From the NCBI RefSeq assembly GCF_016907955.1, contig NZ_JAFBCX010000004.1:186001-250000 (forward strand): DNA of 64,000 bases, given 5' to 3'. The notes beneath the pieces were generated by a model. The model was not told where the DNA came from and did not search any database. It saw only the letters and a list, made by a program, of their open reading frames with translations. The stretch is from Lentzea nigeriaca (GTDB taxonomy: Bacteria; Actinomycetota; Actinomycetes; Mycobacteriales; Pseudonocardiaceae). Shown here piece after piece: positions 9,525 to 19,737 of this stretch. Positions within the stretch are counted from its first letter, which is position 1. Each line of letters starts with the position of its first letter. Made by a program: the position numbers and the translations under genes.

Positions 9525-9541
9525 TTACTACCGAGTAGTAA
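9525..9541. promoter_or_regulatory. Palindromic operator TTACTAC-CGA-GTAGTAA
   Basis: A perfect 7-bp inverted repeat with a 3-nt centre, overlapping the -10 box (TAACGT 9539-9544) of the acyl-CoA dehydrogenase. The ATG follows that box after 7 nt, so a leaderless mRNA is predicted and a bound repressor would block the promoter. The core TACT-N4-AGTA recurs at 19649-19662 and 33260-33273. Confidence 0.6.
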
Positions 9542-9551
9542 CGTGCGAGGC

Positions 9552-11087
9552 ATGGCTACGCACGAGGTGACCAACCAGGTTCCGCCGCTGAGCGGTCACG
9601 ACGTCGCCGACGATCCGGCGCTGCTCAGCTGGGTCGACAACGCTGAGCTGCACACACTCGGCAAGCTCGCGGGCAGCGAGGAGTGGCAGGAAGACGGCCG
9701 GCTCGCGAACACCTATCCCCCGGTTCTGCACACGCACGACCGGTACGGGAACCGGATCGACGAGGTCGAGTTCCACCCTGCGTGGCACGAACTGATGAAC
9801 GTCGCCGTTACGCACGGATTGCACGCGTATGTCGACGGCGGTCACCTCGAACGCGCCGCCAAGTTCTACGTGTGGTCACAGGTCGAGGCAGGTCACGGAT
9901 GCCCGATTTCGATGACTTATGCCTCCGTGCCCGCTTTGCGCGTGGCGCCGGAACTGGCCGGGACGTACGAACCGCTGCTGACGGCCCGCGACTACGACTT
10001 CGGCCTCCGGCCGCCCCTGGAGAAGCGCGGCCTGATCGCCGGCATGTCCATGACCGAGAAGCAGGGCGGCTCGGACGTGCGCGCGAACACGACCGTCGCC
10101 AAGCCGGTGGACGACGGCTACCTCCTGACCGGCCACAAGTGGTTCACCTCGGCACCGATGTCCGATGTGTTCCTGACGCTGGCGCAGGCACCCGGCGGGC
10201 TCACGTGCTTCCTGGTGCCGCGGGTGCTGCCGGACGGCACACGCAACCGGTTCTTCCTGCAGCGGCTGAAGGACAAGCTGGGCAACAAGTCCAACGCGTC
10301 CGCCGAGATCGAGTACGACGAGGCGTTCGCGTGGCGGATCGGTGACGAGGGCCGCGGTGTGCGGACGATCATCGAGATGGTCAACATGACCCGGCTGGAC
10401 TGCGTGCTCGGCTCGGCGGCGGGCATGCGGGCCGGCCTGCGGCAGGCGGCGCACCACGCCGCGCACCGCAAGGCGTTCGGGAGGTACCTGATCGACCAGC
10501 CCGCGATGCGGAACGTGCTGGCCGACCTGGCCGTCGAGTCCGAGGCGGCGACGACCGCCGCGATGTGGCTGGCACAGCACCGGCCGCGGCTCGGGCTCGC
10601 CGTCACGAAGTACTGGGTGTGCAAGCGCGGCCCGGTGCACGCGGCCGAGGCGCTGGAGTGCCTGGGCGGCAACGGTTACATCGAGGACAGCGGGATGCCG
10701 CGGCTGTTCCGCGAGTCGCCGCTGATGTCGATCTGGGAGGGTTCCGGCAACGTCGCCGCGCTGGACGTCCTGCGCGCGATGAAGAAGGAACCCGATTCGG
10801 TGCAGGAGTTCCTGGCGACGGTGACCGGCGTCGACCCGCGGATCGACAAGGCGCTGAACGAGCTCGGCACCGCGTTGTCCGATGTGGACGAGTCGCAGGC
10901 GCGCAGGGTCGTCGAGAAGATGGCGCTGATCCTGCAGGGTGCCCTGCTGATCAGGCACGGGCACCCCGCGGTCGCGGACGCGTTCGTCGGCTCCCGGCTC
11001 GGAGGGGACTGGGGAGTCGCGTTCGGCACGCTCCCCAAGTCCACCGACTTCGCCGCGATCATCGACCGCGCTGTGACAAAGACGTAG
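9552..11087 (+). CDS. AidB-like acyl-CoA dehydrogenase family protein
   Basis: A 511-residue flavoprotein with the acyl-CoA dehydrogenase fold, in the branch that includes Escherichia coli AidB. Signatures are GMSMTEKQGGSDVRANTT near residues 165-182 (FAD/substrate loop), ECLGGNGYIEDSGMPRLFRE near 370-389, and IWEGSGNVAALDVLRA just after, which is characteristic of AidB-type members. AidB itself binds DNA and is linked to alkylation stress, and acyl substrates are uncertain for this branch. ATG 9552 follows a TAACGT box by 7 nt, so translation is probably leaderless. The promoter lies inside a palindromic operator. It shares its upstream region with tmsA, so lipid metabolism is plausible. Confidence 0.82.
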   Translation: MATHEVTNQVPPLSGHDVADDPALLSWVDNAELHTLGKLAGSEEWQEDGRLANTYPPVLHTHDRYGNRIDEVEFHPAWHELMNVAVTHGLHAYVDGGHLERAAKFYVWSQVEAGHGCPISMTYASVPALRVAPELAGTYEPLLTARDYDFGLRPPLEKRGLIAGMSMTEKQGGSDVRANTTVAKPVDDGYLLTGHKWFTSAPMSDVFLTLAQAPGGLTCFLVPRVLPDGTRNRFFLQRLKDKLGNKSNASAEIEYDEAFAWRIGDEGRGVRTIIEMVNMTRLDCVLGSAAGMRAGLRQAAHHAAHRKAFGRYLIDQPAMRNVLADLAVESEAATTAAMWLAQHRPRLGLAVTKYWVCKRGPVHAAEALECLGGNGYIEDSGMPRLFRESPLMSIWEGSGNVAALDVLRAMKKEPDSVQEFLATVTGVDPRIDKALNELGTALSDVDESQARRVVEKMALILQGALLIRHGHPAVADAFVGSRLGGDWGVAFGTLPKSTDFAAIIDRAVTKT

Positions 11088-11145
11088 GCAGTTCGACCCG
11101 GCATGGTTCCCATGATTTGGGACTGCTGCTCCGCAGGCCCACAAT

Positions 11146-13920
11146 CTAGGCAGGGCACCCGTTGGGCTGACGCGGCGAGTCCGGGCCGTAGAGGTCGCCG
11201 GTCAGGAACACGCACGCCGGCTGCTGCTCGAAGTCGTGGATGTCGGTGAGCTCCAGGATCGTGAAGTTCCGCTGCTCACCGATCCGCGACGCGCTGAAGT
11301 CCGTGCGCCCGGTGGCACCGAAGAACTCCAGCTCGCGGAACTCCCCGCCGATCGCCCCGCGGTGCGGCGTGTGCTGCGGCAGCCCGGCCAGCCGGGACTG
11401 CGCGTTGCGCACGGCGTCGAGGAAGAGTCCCGCCGCGTCGTAGGCGACCCCCATGTGCTCGCCAGGCCACGGCTTGACCGGCTTGTCCTCCACGGGCAGC
11501 GAGGACTCCTGGATCTCGCAGTTCAGCCTGCTGTAGCCGGCGCAGAAGGCGTCCAGCGGCAGGCCGCCGCGTGCCTTCGGATCCGGTTTGCCCTCCACAC
11601 AAGGCTTTCCGGCCAGCACGACGAGCCCGGCCATGCTCACGTACGACACCCGCATCCCGGCCAGCGAGTCGTGCACCCTGCTGGCCTTCTGCGCGATGAA
11701 CCGGATGATGGCGTCGTCGGCGACGATCCGCGGCAACCGGTTCTTGTCGTAGCAGTCCCTGCCGATCGCGCGCAGGAACTCGCCGAAGTCCTCCTCGCGG
11801 CCCGCGAAGAACACGAGCTCGCTGGAGTGGTCCTCGACGCACTGCGACGGCAGCTCCTGAGGACTGCGCGACCACGGGACGGCCTGGAAGCGCACCGCCG
11901 CGTTCGCCAGTTCCTTGCCCAGCACGTTGACCAGGTCGTCGAGGTAGACGTCGCCCTTGTTCAACGGCGGGTGGTAGATCGTCACCTTGGTGGCGCCGAC
12001 GTGCTGCGCGTACCGCCTGACGAGGTCGGCCTGCCGGACGTTGCCGGGAATCAGCTGGAAGTACACCGACGAACGGGTCGGCAGCGACGCCTCGGTGAGC
12101 GTGGTGCCGATGGTCGGCACGCCGAGCGCTCCCAGTTCGGTGATGACGTCCCTGGTCTCCGCGACGCTGCGGTCGAGGCCGACGACGCCGATGATGCTGG
12201 GATCGGACGCCAGCAACGGGGTCAACATGTCCCGCAGCACCTCGGGCGCACGCTTCATCGTCGCGCCGCCGTTCGCGATCACGACGCGCAGCAGCGGTTC
12301 CGAGCGCGACCTGTCGTTCTGCTGCCGCTGCTTGAGCAGCATGCCCTCCAGCTCCTCGGCCCTGGAGTGGTCGGCGTCGGGGTTGGTGTCCTTGTGGGTC
12401 AGGCTGGAGAAGTAGACCAGCGAGACGAACGGGCGGCCGGGATCGGCGTCGTGCAGCCGTTCCGCCTCCTCGTTCTGCGCGAACACCGCCTGCTGCGTCC
12501 ACCGCAGGCGTTCGTTCGAGCCGAACACCTGGCTGTTGTTGTCGCTGTAGCCCACGCACTCGACGTTGCCGTCGACCTCCATCAGCGTGGTCGACACCCC
12601 CGGCGAGATCGCGGAGCCGACGATCGAGCAGTTCGCGTTGATGTGGTTCTGCACCGTCACGAACCCCGGGAGCAGCAACACCACGGCCACCGCCGCGATG
12701 ATCGCCTCCAGCCGCCGCGACCGCGCGAGCCACCGCACCGGCGGCGCCTGGAACGACGGGGTGCCCCTCCACCTCGTCCCGTCCGGGTTCGGGAACGGCA
12801 GCTTGATCATCAGGTAGCGGGCGTCCGGCGCGAGCATCTGCCGTTTGCGCGGCAGCTCCTCCCGCCACGCCGTCAGCGCGTCCTCCGCGTCCCTCGGCGC
12901 CACCGGAGTGGTGCCGAGCCGCTGCGACAGCGCGGGCTGGACCGAGCTCGCCGCGATCACCAGCAACGGGTCGAGCTCGCCGGTCTCGTTGCGGACGGCG
13001 TTGATCAGCTCCAGCAGCTCCCAGCCGCCGTTGTCCTTCGACACGCCGTCGAGCAGCACCGGGATGTACGCGGTGCGCCGCCATCCGGCCCGGCGCGGCC
13101 AGAACCGCCCGCGCCGCCGCCGGTACGCGATCCGCAGGTCCTCCAGGAACGCGTGCACGAGCAGCAGCTTGATCTGCTCCTCGTTCTCGGACTCGCGCCG
13201 CCCCAGCGTGAGCCGCTCTGCGAACCCGAGGAACTCGATGGAGTGGTTGGGCAGCGCGAAGTTCTGCTTCCGCATGAGCCACTTCGACTCGCGCGCGAGC
13301 CCCGGCACCCGCTTGCCGAGCCACCGGAAACCCGCTTTGCTGCCGACCCACGCGACCAGCCCGAGCCCGAGCCTCGTCACGAGGTTCGGGATGAACGCGT
13401 CGACGGCCCGGTTCAGCGCCTCGCCGTTCTCGGACGCGCGGCCGGTCCACTGCCGCAGCAACTCGATGACGCTCGCCCGGTCGTCGCGCCCCGGCTTGCG
13501 CGGCAACCGCTTGCCGGTGAGCCAGTCGACGAGCCGGTAGTGGTCGAACCTGGTCAGCCGCTCACGTCCGACGTGGATCTCCGACAGCTGAAAGGCGAGT
13601 TGGTCCAGCAACGGCAACAGCGGCGGCGTCTCACGTGACTCCGCCGGCCATCTTCTGTCCACTTCCGCGGGCACGGCGGCGACGTCGACATAGGCGTGCG
13701 GGATTGACGGACGCCCCTCGTCGAGCTTGCGCTCCAGGGTGCGCAGGAATGCCGTCGGGCTGGTTTCGCTCTCCAGGTACAGCAACGGAAGTGGCTGGTC
13801 ACCGACCACTTCCTCGGTCTTGCTGCGGTAGAAGAAACCCGGTCGGTCGCAAAGACTGCGAATGACTTGGAGGAGTACTCGCAAACCGGGGAAGTCGGGC
13901 TCGGTCCGGCTACCTGTCAT
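11146..13920 (-). CDS. Membrane receptor: cytoplasmic region fused to type 1 periplasmic binding domain
   Basis: A 924-residue protein with one clear transmembrane segment at about residues 404-422 (LEAIIAAVAVVLLLPGFV). The 400 residues before it are basic and have no signal peptide, so they should be cytoplasmic. They look like an NTPase-related fold (YIPVLLDGV resembles a Walker-B strand), but I see no P-loop. The roughly 500 residues after it match the leucine/branched-chain binding-protein family (PLLRVVIANGG, IIGVVGLDRSV, VPTIGTTLTEAS, ATKVTIYHPP), normally a free lipoprotein of an ABC importer. No transporter genes are adjacent. The start ATG 13920 has GAGGG 5 nt upstream, and an in-frame GTG at 13932 is less likely. 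The design suggests a ligand-sensing receptor; the function is unknown. Confidence 0.7.
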   Translation of the reverse strand: MTGSRTEPDFPGLRVLLQVIRSLCDRPGFFYRSKTEEVVGDQPLPLLYLESETSPTAFLRTLERKLDEGRPSIPHAYVDVAAVPAEVDRRWPAESRETPPLLPLLDQLAFQLSEIHVGRERLTRFDHYRLVDWLTGKRLPRKPGRDDRASVIELLRQWTGRASENGEALNRAVDAFIPNLVTRLGLGLVAWVGSKAGFRWLGKRVPGLARESKWLMRKQNFALPNHSIEFLGFAERLTLGRRESENEEQIKLLLVHAFLEDLRIAYRRRRGRFWPRRAGWRRTAYIPVLLDGVSKDNGGWELLELINAVRNETGELDPLLVIAASSVQPALSQRLGTTPVAPRDAEDALTAWREELPRKRQMLAPDARYLMIKLPFPNPDGTRWRGTPSFQAPPVRWLARSRRLEAIIAAVAVVLLLPGFVTVQNHINANCSIVGSAISPGVSTTLMEVDGNVECVGYSDNNSQVFGSNERLRWTQQAVFAQNEEAERLHDADPGRPFVSLVYFSSLTHKDTNPDADHSRAEELEGMLLKQRQQNDRSRSEPLLRVVIANGGATMKRAPEVLRDMLTPLLASDPSIIGVVGLDRSVAETRDVITELGALGVPTIGTTLTEASLPTRSSVYFQLIPGNVRQADLVRRYAQHVGATKVTIYHPPLNKGDVYLDDLVNVLGKELANAAVRFQAVPWSRSPQELPSQCVEDHSSELVFFAGREEDFGEFLRAIGRDCYDKNRLPRIVADDAIIRFIAQKASRVHDSLAGMRVSYVSMAGLVVLAGKPCVEGKPDPKARGGLPLDAFCAGYSRLNCEIQESSLPVEDKPVKPWPGEHMGVAYDAAGLFLDAVRNAQSRLAGLPQHTPHRGAIGGEFRELEFFGATGRTDFSASRIGEQRNFTILELTDIHDFEQQPACVFLTGDLYGPDSPRQPNGCPA

Positions 13921-14010
13921 CTGCACCCTCACACTCGTGCGGAAGGGAGACGACGGTAACCGGACCGAGCCTTTCGAACCGGCGGTTTCGTGTTATTTAG
14001 GTGGAACGGA

Positions 14011-15162
14011 CTACAGCCCGAGTTCGCGGGCGATCAGCATCTTCTGCACCTCGGACGTGCCCTCGCCGATCTCCAGGATCTTGGCGTCGCGGTAGAAGCG
14101 GCCGACCGGGTACTCGTTCATGAAGCCGTAACCGCCGAAGATCTGCGTGGCGTCACGGGCGTTGTCCATCGCCGCCTCGGACGACACCAGCTTGGCGATC
14201 GCGGCCTGCTTCTTGAACGGCTCTCCGCGCAGCATCCGGGACGCGGCCTCGTAGTACGCGAGCCGTGCCGTGTGGACGCGGGCCTCCATCTCGGCGATCT
14301 TGAACTGGATCGCCTGGTACGTACCGATCTTCGCGCCGAACGTCTCGCGCTCGTGCGCGTAGCGGACCGACTCGTCGACGCAGCCCTGGGCGAGGCCGAC
14401 GGACAGCGCGGCGATCGCGACGCGGCCCTCGTCCAGCGTCCGCAGGAACTGGGCGAAACCGCGGCCGCGCTCGCCCAGCAGGTTCGCGGCGGGCACCCGG
14501 CAGTCCTGGAAGGACAGCTCACGCGTGTCCGAGGCGCACCAGCCGACCTTCGAGTACTTCTTGGACACCGTGAAGCCGGGGGTACCGGACGGGACGATGA
14601 TCGACGAGATCTCCTTGCGGCCGTCCGGCAGCGTGCCGGTGACCGCAGCGACCGTCACCAGGCCCGTGATGTCCGTGCCGGAGTTCGTGATGAACGCCTT
14701 GGTGCCGTTGATGACCCACTCGTCGCCGTCGAGGCGCGCGGTGGTGGCGAGCGCTCCCGCGTCCGAACCGCTGCCCGGCTCGGTCAGGCCGAACGCGCCG
14801 AGCTTCTCGCCGGACGTGAGCGACGGCAGCCACTCGGCCTTCTGCTCGTCGGTGCCGAAGCGGTAGACCGGCATGGCGCCGAGCGAGGTCGCGGCCTCGA
14901 CCGTGATCGCGACGGACGAGTCGACGCGCGCGAGCTCCTCCAGGGTCAGGCACAGGGCGAAGTAGTCGCCGCCCATGCCGCCGAACTCCTCGGGGAACGG
15001 CAGGCCGAACAGGCCCATCTGCCCCATCTTGGCGATGATCGGGTACGGGAACTCGCCTCGCTCGTAGTACTCGCCGATGACCGGGGCCACCTCGTCGCGA
15101 GCGAACTCCTCGACGGTCTTGCGCAGGTCCTCGTACTCGCTCGGGAGTCTGAAGTCCAACAT
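14011..15162 (-). CDS. Acyl-CoA dehydrogenase (FadE19-like, branched-chain)
   Basis: A 383-residue acyl-CoA dehydrogenase of normal family length. Visible motifs are FGLTEPGSGSDAGAL (about residues 125-139), ELSFQDCRVPAANLLGE, and the C-terminal IFGGYGFMNEYPVGRFYRDA followed by ILEIGEGTSEVQKMLIAR, where the Glu in the EGTSE segment is the usual catalytic-base position of short and medium-chain members. GAGGAG stands before ATG 15162, and the gene begins 5 nt after the biotin carboxylase stop. It is the last gene of accD1-accA1-fadE. The same order occurs in mycobacteria (accD1, accA1, fadE19) for leucine breakdown, so isovaleryl-CoA or 2-methyl-branched acyl-CoA is the likely substrate. Confidence 0.85.
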   Translation of the reverse strand: MLDFRLPSEYEDLRKTVEEFARDEVAPVIGEYYERGEFPYPIIAKMGQMGLFGLPFPEEFGGMGGDYFALCLTLEELARVDSSVAITVEAATSLGAMPVYRFGTDEQKAEWLPSLTSGEKLGAFGLTEPGSGSDAGALATTARLDGDEWVINGTKAFITNSGTDITGLVTVAAVTGTLPDGRKEISSIIVPSGTPGFTVSKKYSKVGWCASDTRELSFQDCRVPAANLLGERGRGFAQFLRTLDEGRVAIAALSVGLAQGCVDESVRYAHERETFGAKIGTYQAIQFKIAEMEARVHTARLAYYEAASRMLRGEPFKKQAAIAKLVSSEAAMDNARDATQIFGGYGFMNEYPVGRFYRDAKILEIGEGTSEVQKMLIARELGL

Positions 15163-15167
15163 CGGTG

Positions 15168-17081
15168 TCACTCCTCGTGAGAGACGACGAGAGCCAGCAC
15201 CTGGTCGAGTGCGACCTGCTGGCCTGCTTGCACGTTCACTTCGGCGAGCACGCCGTCGACCGGTGCGGTCACGGTGTGCTCCATCTTCATGGCCTCGACC
15301 ACGAACAACGCCTGACCGGCTGTCACCTCGTCGCCCTGCTGGGCGCGGACCACCAGCACGGTGCCGGGCATCGGCGACTTCACCGGACCGCCGGACGCGG
15401 TGGCGCCACCGGAGGCGCCGACCAGGAACTCGGCCTCCGTCAGCGCCCAGGAGGCGCCGTCGTGGCCGAGCCACAGCACGTCCCCGTCGCGCGCGATCGC
15501 GTACCGGCGCGACCCGACGAGCAGGTCGGAACCCTCCCGGCGAGCCCGCGCGCGGACCGGTTCTCCCTTGCCCACAACGACTTCGTCGCCGCGAACTCGC
15601 ACGTCGACGTCGTTGATCCGCCACGTCGTCCACGCGTGCTCACCGACGCGCCACCCGGACAGCTGGTCCCACGGGTCGTCGCCACGTGGCTCCAACGACC
15701 GTTCGAGACCGGCCGCCACGTACACGTCGTCCGGGATCTCGGCCGACGTCAACGAGTCCAGCTTCCGCTCCACCAGACCGGTGTCCAGCGCGCCGGAACG
15801 AACGTCTTCGTCACGCAGCAACGCCCGCAGGAACGGGATGTTCGTCGTGACGCCGAGCAGCACCATCCGGCCCAGCGCGTGATCCAGGCGCCGCAACGCT
15901 TCCTCGCGGGTGCGGCCGTGCGCGATCACCTTGGCGAGCATCGGGTCGTAGTCCGAGCCGACGACAAGTCCTTCGTACAGACCGGAATCCACGCGGACGT
16001 CGGTCGGCTCGCGCAACGCCAGCACCCGGCCGCCGGTCGGCAGGAAGCCGCGTGCCGGGTCCTCGGCGTAGACGCGTGCCTCGACCGAGTGGCCCTGCAG
16101 CGAAACGGAGAGGTCCAGCACCTCGCCCGCGGCGACGCGGAGCTGCCACTCGACGAGGTCGACGCCGGTGACCATCTCGGTCACCGGGTGCTCGACCTGC
16201 AGCCGGGTGTTCATCTCCATGAAGAAGTAGTCGCCCGACGCACCGTCCACAATGAACTCGACGGTGCCCGCGCCGACGTAGCCGACGGACTTTGCCGCGT
16301 CGACCGCCGCGGCCCCCATCGCCTCCCGCGCCTCGGGCGTGAGGAACGGCGACGGCGCCTCCTCGATGATCTTCTGGTGCCGCCGCTGGAGGCTGCACTC
16401 GCGCTCACCGAGATGGATCACGTTGCCGTGCGAGTCGGCGAGCACCTGGATCTCGATGTGCCGGGGGTTCGTGATGAACCGCTCGATCAGCAACGTGTCG
16501 TCGCCGAACGACCCGCGCGCCTCGCGCCGGGCCGACTCGATGGCTTCACGGAGGGTGTCCTCGGCGTGCACCAGCCGCATGCCCTTGCCGCCACCACCGG
16601 CGGAAGGCTTGAGCAGCACGGGAAAACCGATCTCCAGGGCGGCGTCGACGATCTCGTCGTCCGACATTCCTTCGCGAGTGCGGCCCGGCACCACCGGAAC
16701 ACCCGCCGCCGACACCGTGAGCTTCGCGCGGATCTTGTCGCCCATCGCGTCGATCGCCGACGCGGGCGGCCCGACGAACACCACCCCGGCAGCGTCACAA
16801 GCCGCCGCGAACGCCGTGTTCTCCGCCAGGAACCCGTAGCCGGGGTGGATCGCCTGCGCCCCGGTGGACACAGCGGCCGCGACGATCTTCTCGATGGACA
16901 GGTACGAATCACGAGCCGCCGCGGGCCCGATCCGGACGGCCTCATCGGCCAGCCGGACGTGCAACGCGTCGGCGTCCGCGTCGGAGTACACGGCGACGGA
17001 ACGGATCCCGAGCGACCGCAGCGCGCGGATCACCCTGACCGCGATCTCCCCGCGGTTCGCCACCAGAACGCTGTCGAACAT
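15168..17081 (-). CDS. accA1: Biotin-dependent acyl-CoA carboxylase alpha subunit
   Basis: A 637-residue alpha subunit with biotin carboxylase at the N-terminus ([23 protein letters not shown]-grasp loop [14 protein letters not shown] near residue 155, [20 protein letters not shown] near 285-304). A biotin carboxyl carrier domain lies at the C-terminus, with the biotinylation motif VEAMKMEH near residue 600. It pairs with the beta subunit immediately upstream (2-nt gap). By analogy with mycobacterial AccA1-AccD1 it should act as 3-methylcrotonyl-CoA carboxylase in leucine catabolism; propionyl- or acetyl-CoA carboxylase activity is the alternative. Confidence 0.9.
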   Translation of the reverse strand: MFDSVLVANRGEIAVRVIRALRSLGIRSVAVYSDADADALHVRLADEAVRIGPAAARDSYLSIEKIVAAAVSTGAQAIHPGYGFLAENTAFAAACDAAGVVFVGPPASAIDAMGDKIRAKLTVSAAGVPVVPGRTREGMSDDEIVDAALEIGFPVLLKPSAGGGGKGMRLVHAEDTLREAIESARREARGSFGDDTLLIERFITNPRHIEIQVLADSHGNVIHLGERECSLQRRHQKIIEEAPSPFLTPEAREAMGAAAVDAAKSVGYVGAGTVEFIVDGASGDYFFMEMNTRLQVEHPVTEMVTGVDLVEWQLRVAAGEVLDLSVSLQGHSVEARVYAEDPARGFLPTGGRVLALREPTDVRVDSGLYEGLVVGSDYDPMLAKVIAHGRTREEALRRLDHALGRMVLLGVTTNIPFLRALLRDEDVRSGALDTGLVERKLDSLTSAEIPDDVYVAAGLERSLEPRGDDPWDQLSGWRVGEHAWTTWRINDVDVRVRGDEVVVGKGEPVRARARREGSDLLVGSRRYAIARDGDVLWLGHDGASWALTEAEFLVGASGGATASGGPVKSPMPGTVLVVRAQQGDEVTAGQALFVVEAMKMEHTVTAPVDGVLAEVNVQAGQQVALDQVLALVVSHEE

Positions 17082-17083
17082 GA

Positions 17084-18673
17084 TCACATCCGGAAGACGC
17101 CGTAGGAAACATCGTCGATGGGGGCGTTCGCCGCGGCGGACAACGCCAGCCCGAGCACCATGCGGGTGTCGCGCGGGTCGATCACGCCGTCGTCCCACAG
17201 CCGCGCGGTCGAGTAGTACGGGTTGCCCTGGTCCTCGTACTGCTGACGGATCGGCGCCTTGAACGCCTCCTCGTCCTCCGCGGACCACGAGTCACCGAGC
17301 TGGTCACGGCGCACCGTCGCGAGCACCGACGCCGCCTGCTCACCGCCCATCACGGAGATCCGCGCGTTCGGCCACATCCACAGGAACCGCGGCGAGTACG
17401 CCCGGCCGCACATCGAGTAGTTGCCCGCGCCGAACGAGCCACCGATGATCACCGTGAACTTCGGGACCCGCGCACAGGCCACCGCCGTCACCATCTTCGC
17501 GCCGTGCTTGGCGATGCCGCCCGCCTCGTACTCGCGGCCGACCATGAACCCGGTGATGTTCTGCAGGAACACCAGCGGCACGGAACGCTTGTCGCACAAC
17601 TGGATGAAGTGCGCGCCCTTCACCGCTGACTCGCCGAACAGGATGCCGTTGTTGGCGACGATCCCGACCGGGTGCCCGTGAATGCGCGCGAACCCGGTCA
17701 CGAGCGTCGCGCCGTACTCCTTCTTGAACTCCTGGAACCTCGAGCCGTCCACGACCCGCGCGATCACCTCGCGCACGTCGTAGGGCGTCCGGGAATCCGT
17801 TGGCACCACACCGAAAAGATCGTCCGTCACCGCCGGCGCCTCGACCGGCGCGACGTCCCACGGCCGCTGAACGCGCGGTCCGAGCGTCGAGATGATCGAC
17901 CGGACCATCCGCAGCGCGTGCGCGTCGTTCTCCGCGAGATGGTCGGTGACACCGGACGTGCGCGAGTGCAGGTCTCCGCCACCAAGGTCCTCGGCGCTGA
18001 CGACCTCACCGGTCGCCGCCTTCACCAGCGGCGGACCGCCGAGGAAGATCGTGCCCTGGTTACGGACGATGATCGCCTCGTCGCTCATCGCCGGCACGTA
18101 GGCGCCACCCGCGGTGCACGAGCCGAGCACGGCGGCGATCTGCGGGATGCCCTTCGCCGACATCGTGGCCTGGTTGTAGAAGATCCGCCCGAAGTGCTCG
18201 CGGTCCGGGAACACTTCGTCCTGCTTGGGCAGGAACGCGCCACCGGAGTCGACCAGGTAGACGCACGGGAGGTTGTTCTGCAGCGCGACTTCCTGCGCGC
18301 GCAGGTGCTTCTTGACCGTGATCGGGTAGTAGGTGCCGCCCTTGACCGTGGCGTCGTTCGCGACGATCACGCACTCACGGCCGGAGACCCGCCCGACGCC
18401 GGTGATGATGCCCGCGGCCGGCGCCTCGTCGCCGTACATGCCGTTCGCGGCCAGCGGCGACAGTTCGAGGAACGGCGAACCGGGGTCGACCAGCGTGTCC
18501 ACCCGCTCGCGCGGCAGCAGCTTGCCGCGGTCGACGTGACGCTGACGTGCCTTCTCAGGACCGCCCAGAGCGGCGGTGGCGAGCTTGCCGCGCAGCTCGT
18601 CGACGAGCGCGGTGTGCTCCTTGGCGTAGCGGTCCGACGGCTCGGCGGCGCTGCGCAGGACAGGTGCGTCCAT
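17084..18673 (-). CDS. accD1: Acyl-CoA carboxylase beta subunit (methylcrotonyl-CoA type)
   Basis: A 529-residue carboxyltransferase with the crotonase-like N and C halves. Key stretches are [20 protein letters not shown] (about residues 140-159), typical of the methylcrotonyl-CoA carboxylase beta branch, [19 protein letters not shown], and [19 protein letters not shown] with the following AKHGAKMV. It is the first gene of the operon. GGGGAG lies just before ATG 18673. Paired inverted operators at 18689-18730 sit across the promoter, and the TAACC of the proximal operator supplies a TAACCT -10 box. Function: carboxylation of 3-methylcrotonyl-CoA with the biotin carried by the alpha subunit. 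Confidence 0.88.
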   Translation of the reverse strand: MDAPVLRSAAEPSDRYAKEHTALVDELRGKLATAALGGPEKARQRHVDRGKLLPRERVDTLVDPGSPFLELSPLAANGMYGDEAPAAGIITGVGRVSGRECVIVANDATVKGGTYYPITVKKHLRAQEVALQNNLPCVYLVDSGGAFLPKQDEVFPDREHFGRIFYNQATMSAKGIPQIAAVLGSCTAGGAYVPAMSDEAIIVRNQGTIFLGGPPLVKAATGEVVSAEDLGGGDLHSRTSGVTDHLAENDAHALRMVRSIISTLGPRVQRPWDVAPVEAPAVTDDLFGVVPTDSRTPYDVREVIARVVDGSRFQEFKKEYGATLVTGFARIHGHPVGIVANNGILFGESAVKGAHFIQLCDKRSVPLVFLQNITGFMVGREYEAGGIAKHGAKMVTAVACARVPKFTVIIGGSFGAGNYSMCGRAYSPRFLWMWPNARISVMGGEQAASVLATVRRDQLGDSWSAEDEEAFKAPIRQQYEDQGNPYYSTARLWDDGVIDPRDTRMVLGLALSAAANAPIDDVSYGVFRM

Positions 18674-18688
18674 GCTCCCCAGACCTCA

Positions 18689-18730
18689 GGTTAGCGGGCG
18701 TTAACAAGGCCATGTTAACGCCCGCTCACC
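18689..18730. promoter_or_regulatory. Paired inverted operators for the leucine operon
   Basis: GGTTAGCGGGCGTTAAC (18689-18705) and GTTAACGCCCGCTCACC (18714-18730) are the same 17-nt site in opposite orientation (16 of 17 identical), forming a 13-bp perfect inverted repeat with an 8-nt spacer. The site begins 16 nt upstream of accD1. The same sequence class lies in front of the TetR gene at 19738-19755. Confidence 0.7.
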
Positions 18731-18809
18731 TGACGGTCTACCGGAACCGCTCGAGAGTGGCCGGACCGCAGGTCAGAGGCCAGATCAGGCACTCTCACGT
18801 TCCGGAAAT

Positions 18810-19598
18810 CTAGCCGACGACCGCCCGCAATGCGGGCAGGTAGCCGCTCTGGTGACCTGCCCTGTTCGGGTGGTACGACTCCTCGACCGGCCAGCTCAGG
18901 CTGTTCAGCCACCAGTCGGACGAGCAGATCTCGTGCCCGCCGAACGCCCCGCGCACGTCGACGTAGCCGAACCCGGCCGCCGCCGCTCGTGCGCTGATGG
19001 CGTTGTGCAGGGCGTCGGAACCGGAGTTGATCGCGGACCGCTTGGTGTCGCTCAGCCCGACGTTGCAGGTGCCGGGCACCTTGTAGATGCGCGGATATCC
19101 GAGCACCACGACCCGTGCCGACGGCGCCTTGCCGCGAACCGCGCCGTAGGTGTTGTCGAGCAGGCCGGGCAGGGTGTTGGCGATGAACGTCTTCGACTGG
19201 TTCACCCGGTTGACACAGTCCTGGTCGGACCCGAACGTGCACGTGGTGATCACGTCGGTGAAGCCGGCGTCGTTGCCGCCGACCTGCAGGGTGACGAGCG
19301 TGGTGGACGTCGACAGCGCGGCCGTCTGACCGTTGATGACGTCACCCGTTCGTGCGCCGGAGCACGCCACGGACTTGAAGCTCGCGGGCGCGGTCGCCGC
19401 CGCCCACAGGGCCGGATAGGCGAGCGGACCTCGCTTGCAGCTTCCGCTGGTGCCGTCGTACGAGCCCGTACCGAGGCCGGACGCGTACGAGTCGCCGAGC
19501 GCGACGTAGTTGACGGGGGCGGCGCTCGCAGGGTTGGCGAGTGCGATGACGGCCGCGGCGGCGGTGACCACCGAGGCGAGGAAGTGGGCAGGACGCAT
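18810..19598 (-). CDS. Secreted SGNH/GDSL hydrolase
   Basis: A 262-residue secreted esterase/lipase. A Sec signal peptide ends at about residue 28 (ANPASA before APVNY). The SGNH blocks are visible: GDSYASG with the nucleophile Ser (block I), a Gly in the ACSGARTGD region (II), QVGGNDAGF (III, GGND) and ESYHPNRAGH near the C-terminus (V, with the catalytic His and the usual Asp position replaced by Tyr in this local context). Several Cys pairs fit extracellular disulfides. ATG 19598 has GGGAG 7 nt upstream; an upstream in-frame ATG at 19640 would bury the signal peptide. The gene carries a TACT-N4-AGTA palindrome in its upstream region. Substrate unknown; related Streptomyces enzymes hydrolyse lipids and sterol esters. 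Confidence 0.88.
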   Translation of the reverse strand: MRPAHFLASVVTAAAAVIALANPASAAPVNYVALGDSYASGLGTGSYDGTSGSCKRGPLAYPALWAAATAPASFKSVACSGARTGDVINGQTAALSTSTTLVTLQVGGNDAGFTDVITTCTFGSDQDCVNRVNQSKTFIANTLPGLLDNTYGAVRGKAPSARVVVLGYPRIYKVPGTCNVGLSDTKRSAINSGSDALHNAISARAAAAGFGYVDVRGAFGGHEICSSDWWLNSLSWPVEESYHPNRAGHQSGYLPALRAVVG

Positions 19599-19648
19599 CG
19601 AAGACTCCCGAAGGGGCCGCAGGGATGTGATGCATTGCACGCCAATGG

Positions 19649-19662
19649 TTACTCACGAGTAA
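19649..19662. promoter_or_regulatory. Palindrome TTACTCACGAGTAA upstream of the SGNH hydrolase
   Basis: A 14-nt sequence with 5-bp perfect arms (TTACT/AGTAA) and a 4-nt centre, 50 nt upstream of the SGNH hydrolase start. It matches the core of the palindromes at 9525-9541 and 33260-33273. Confidence 0.55.
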
Positions 19663-19737
19663 GACCCGTGTGAAGTATTGGTCAATAGTCAACATTTGGG
19701 GCTTGTACCAGCGTGAATTCCACCCATCGGACGATTA

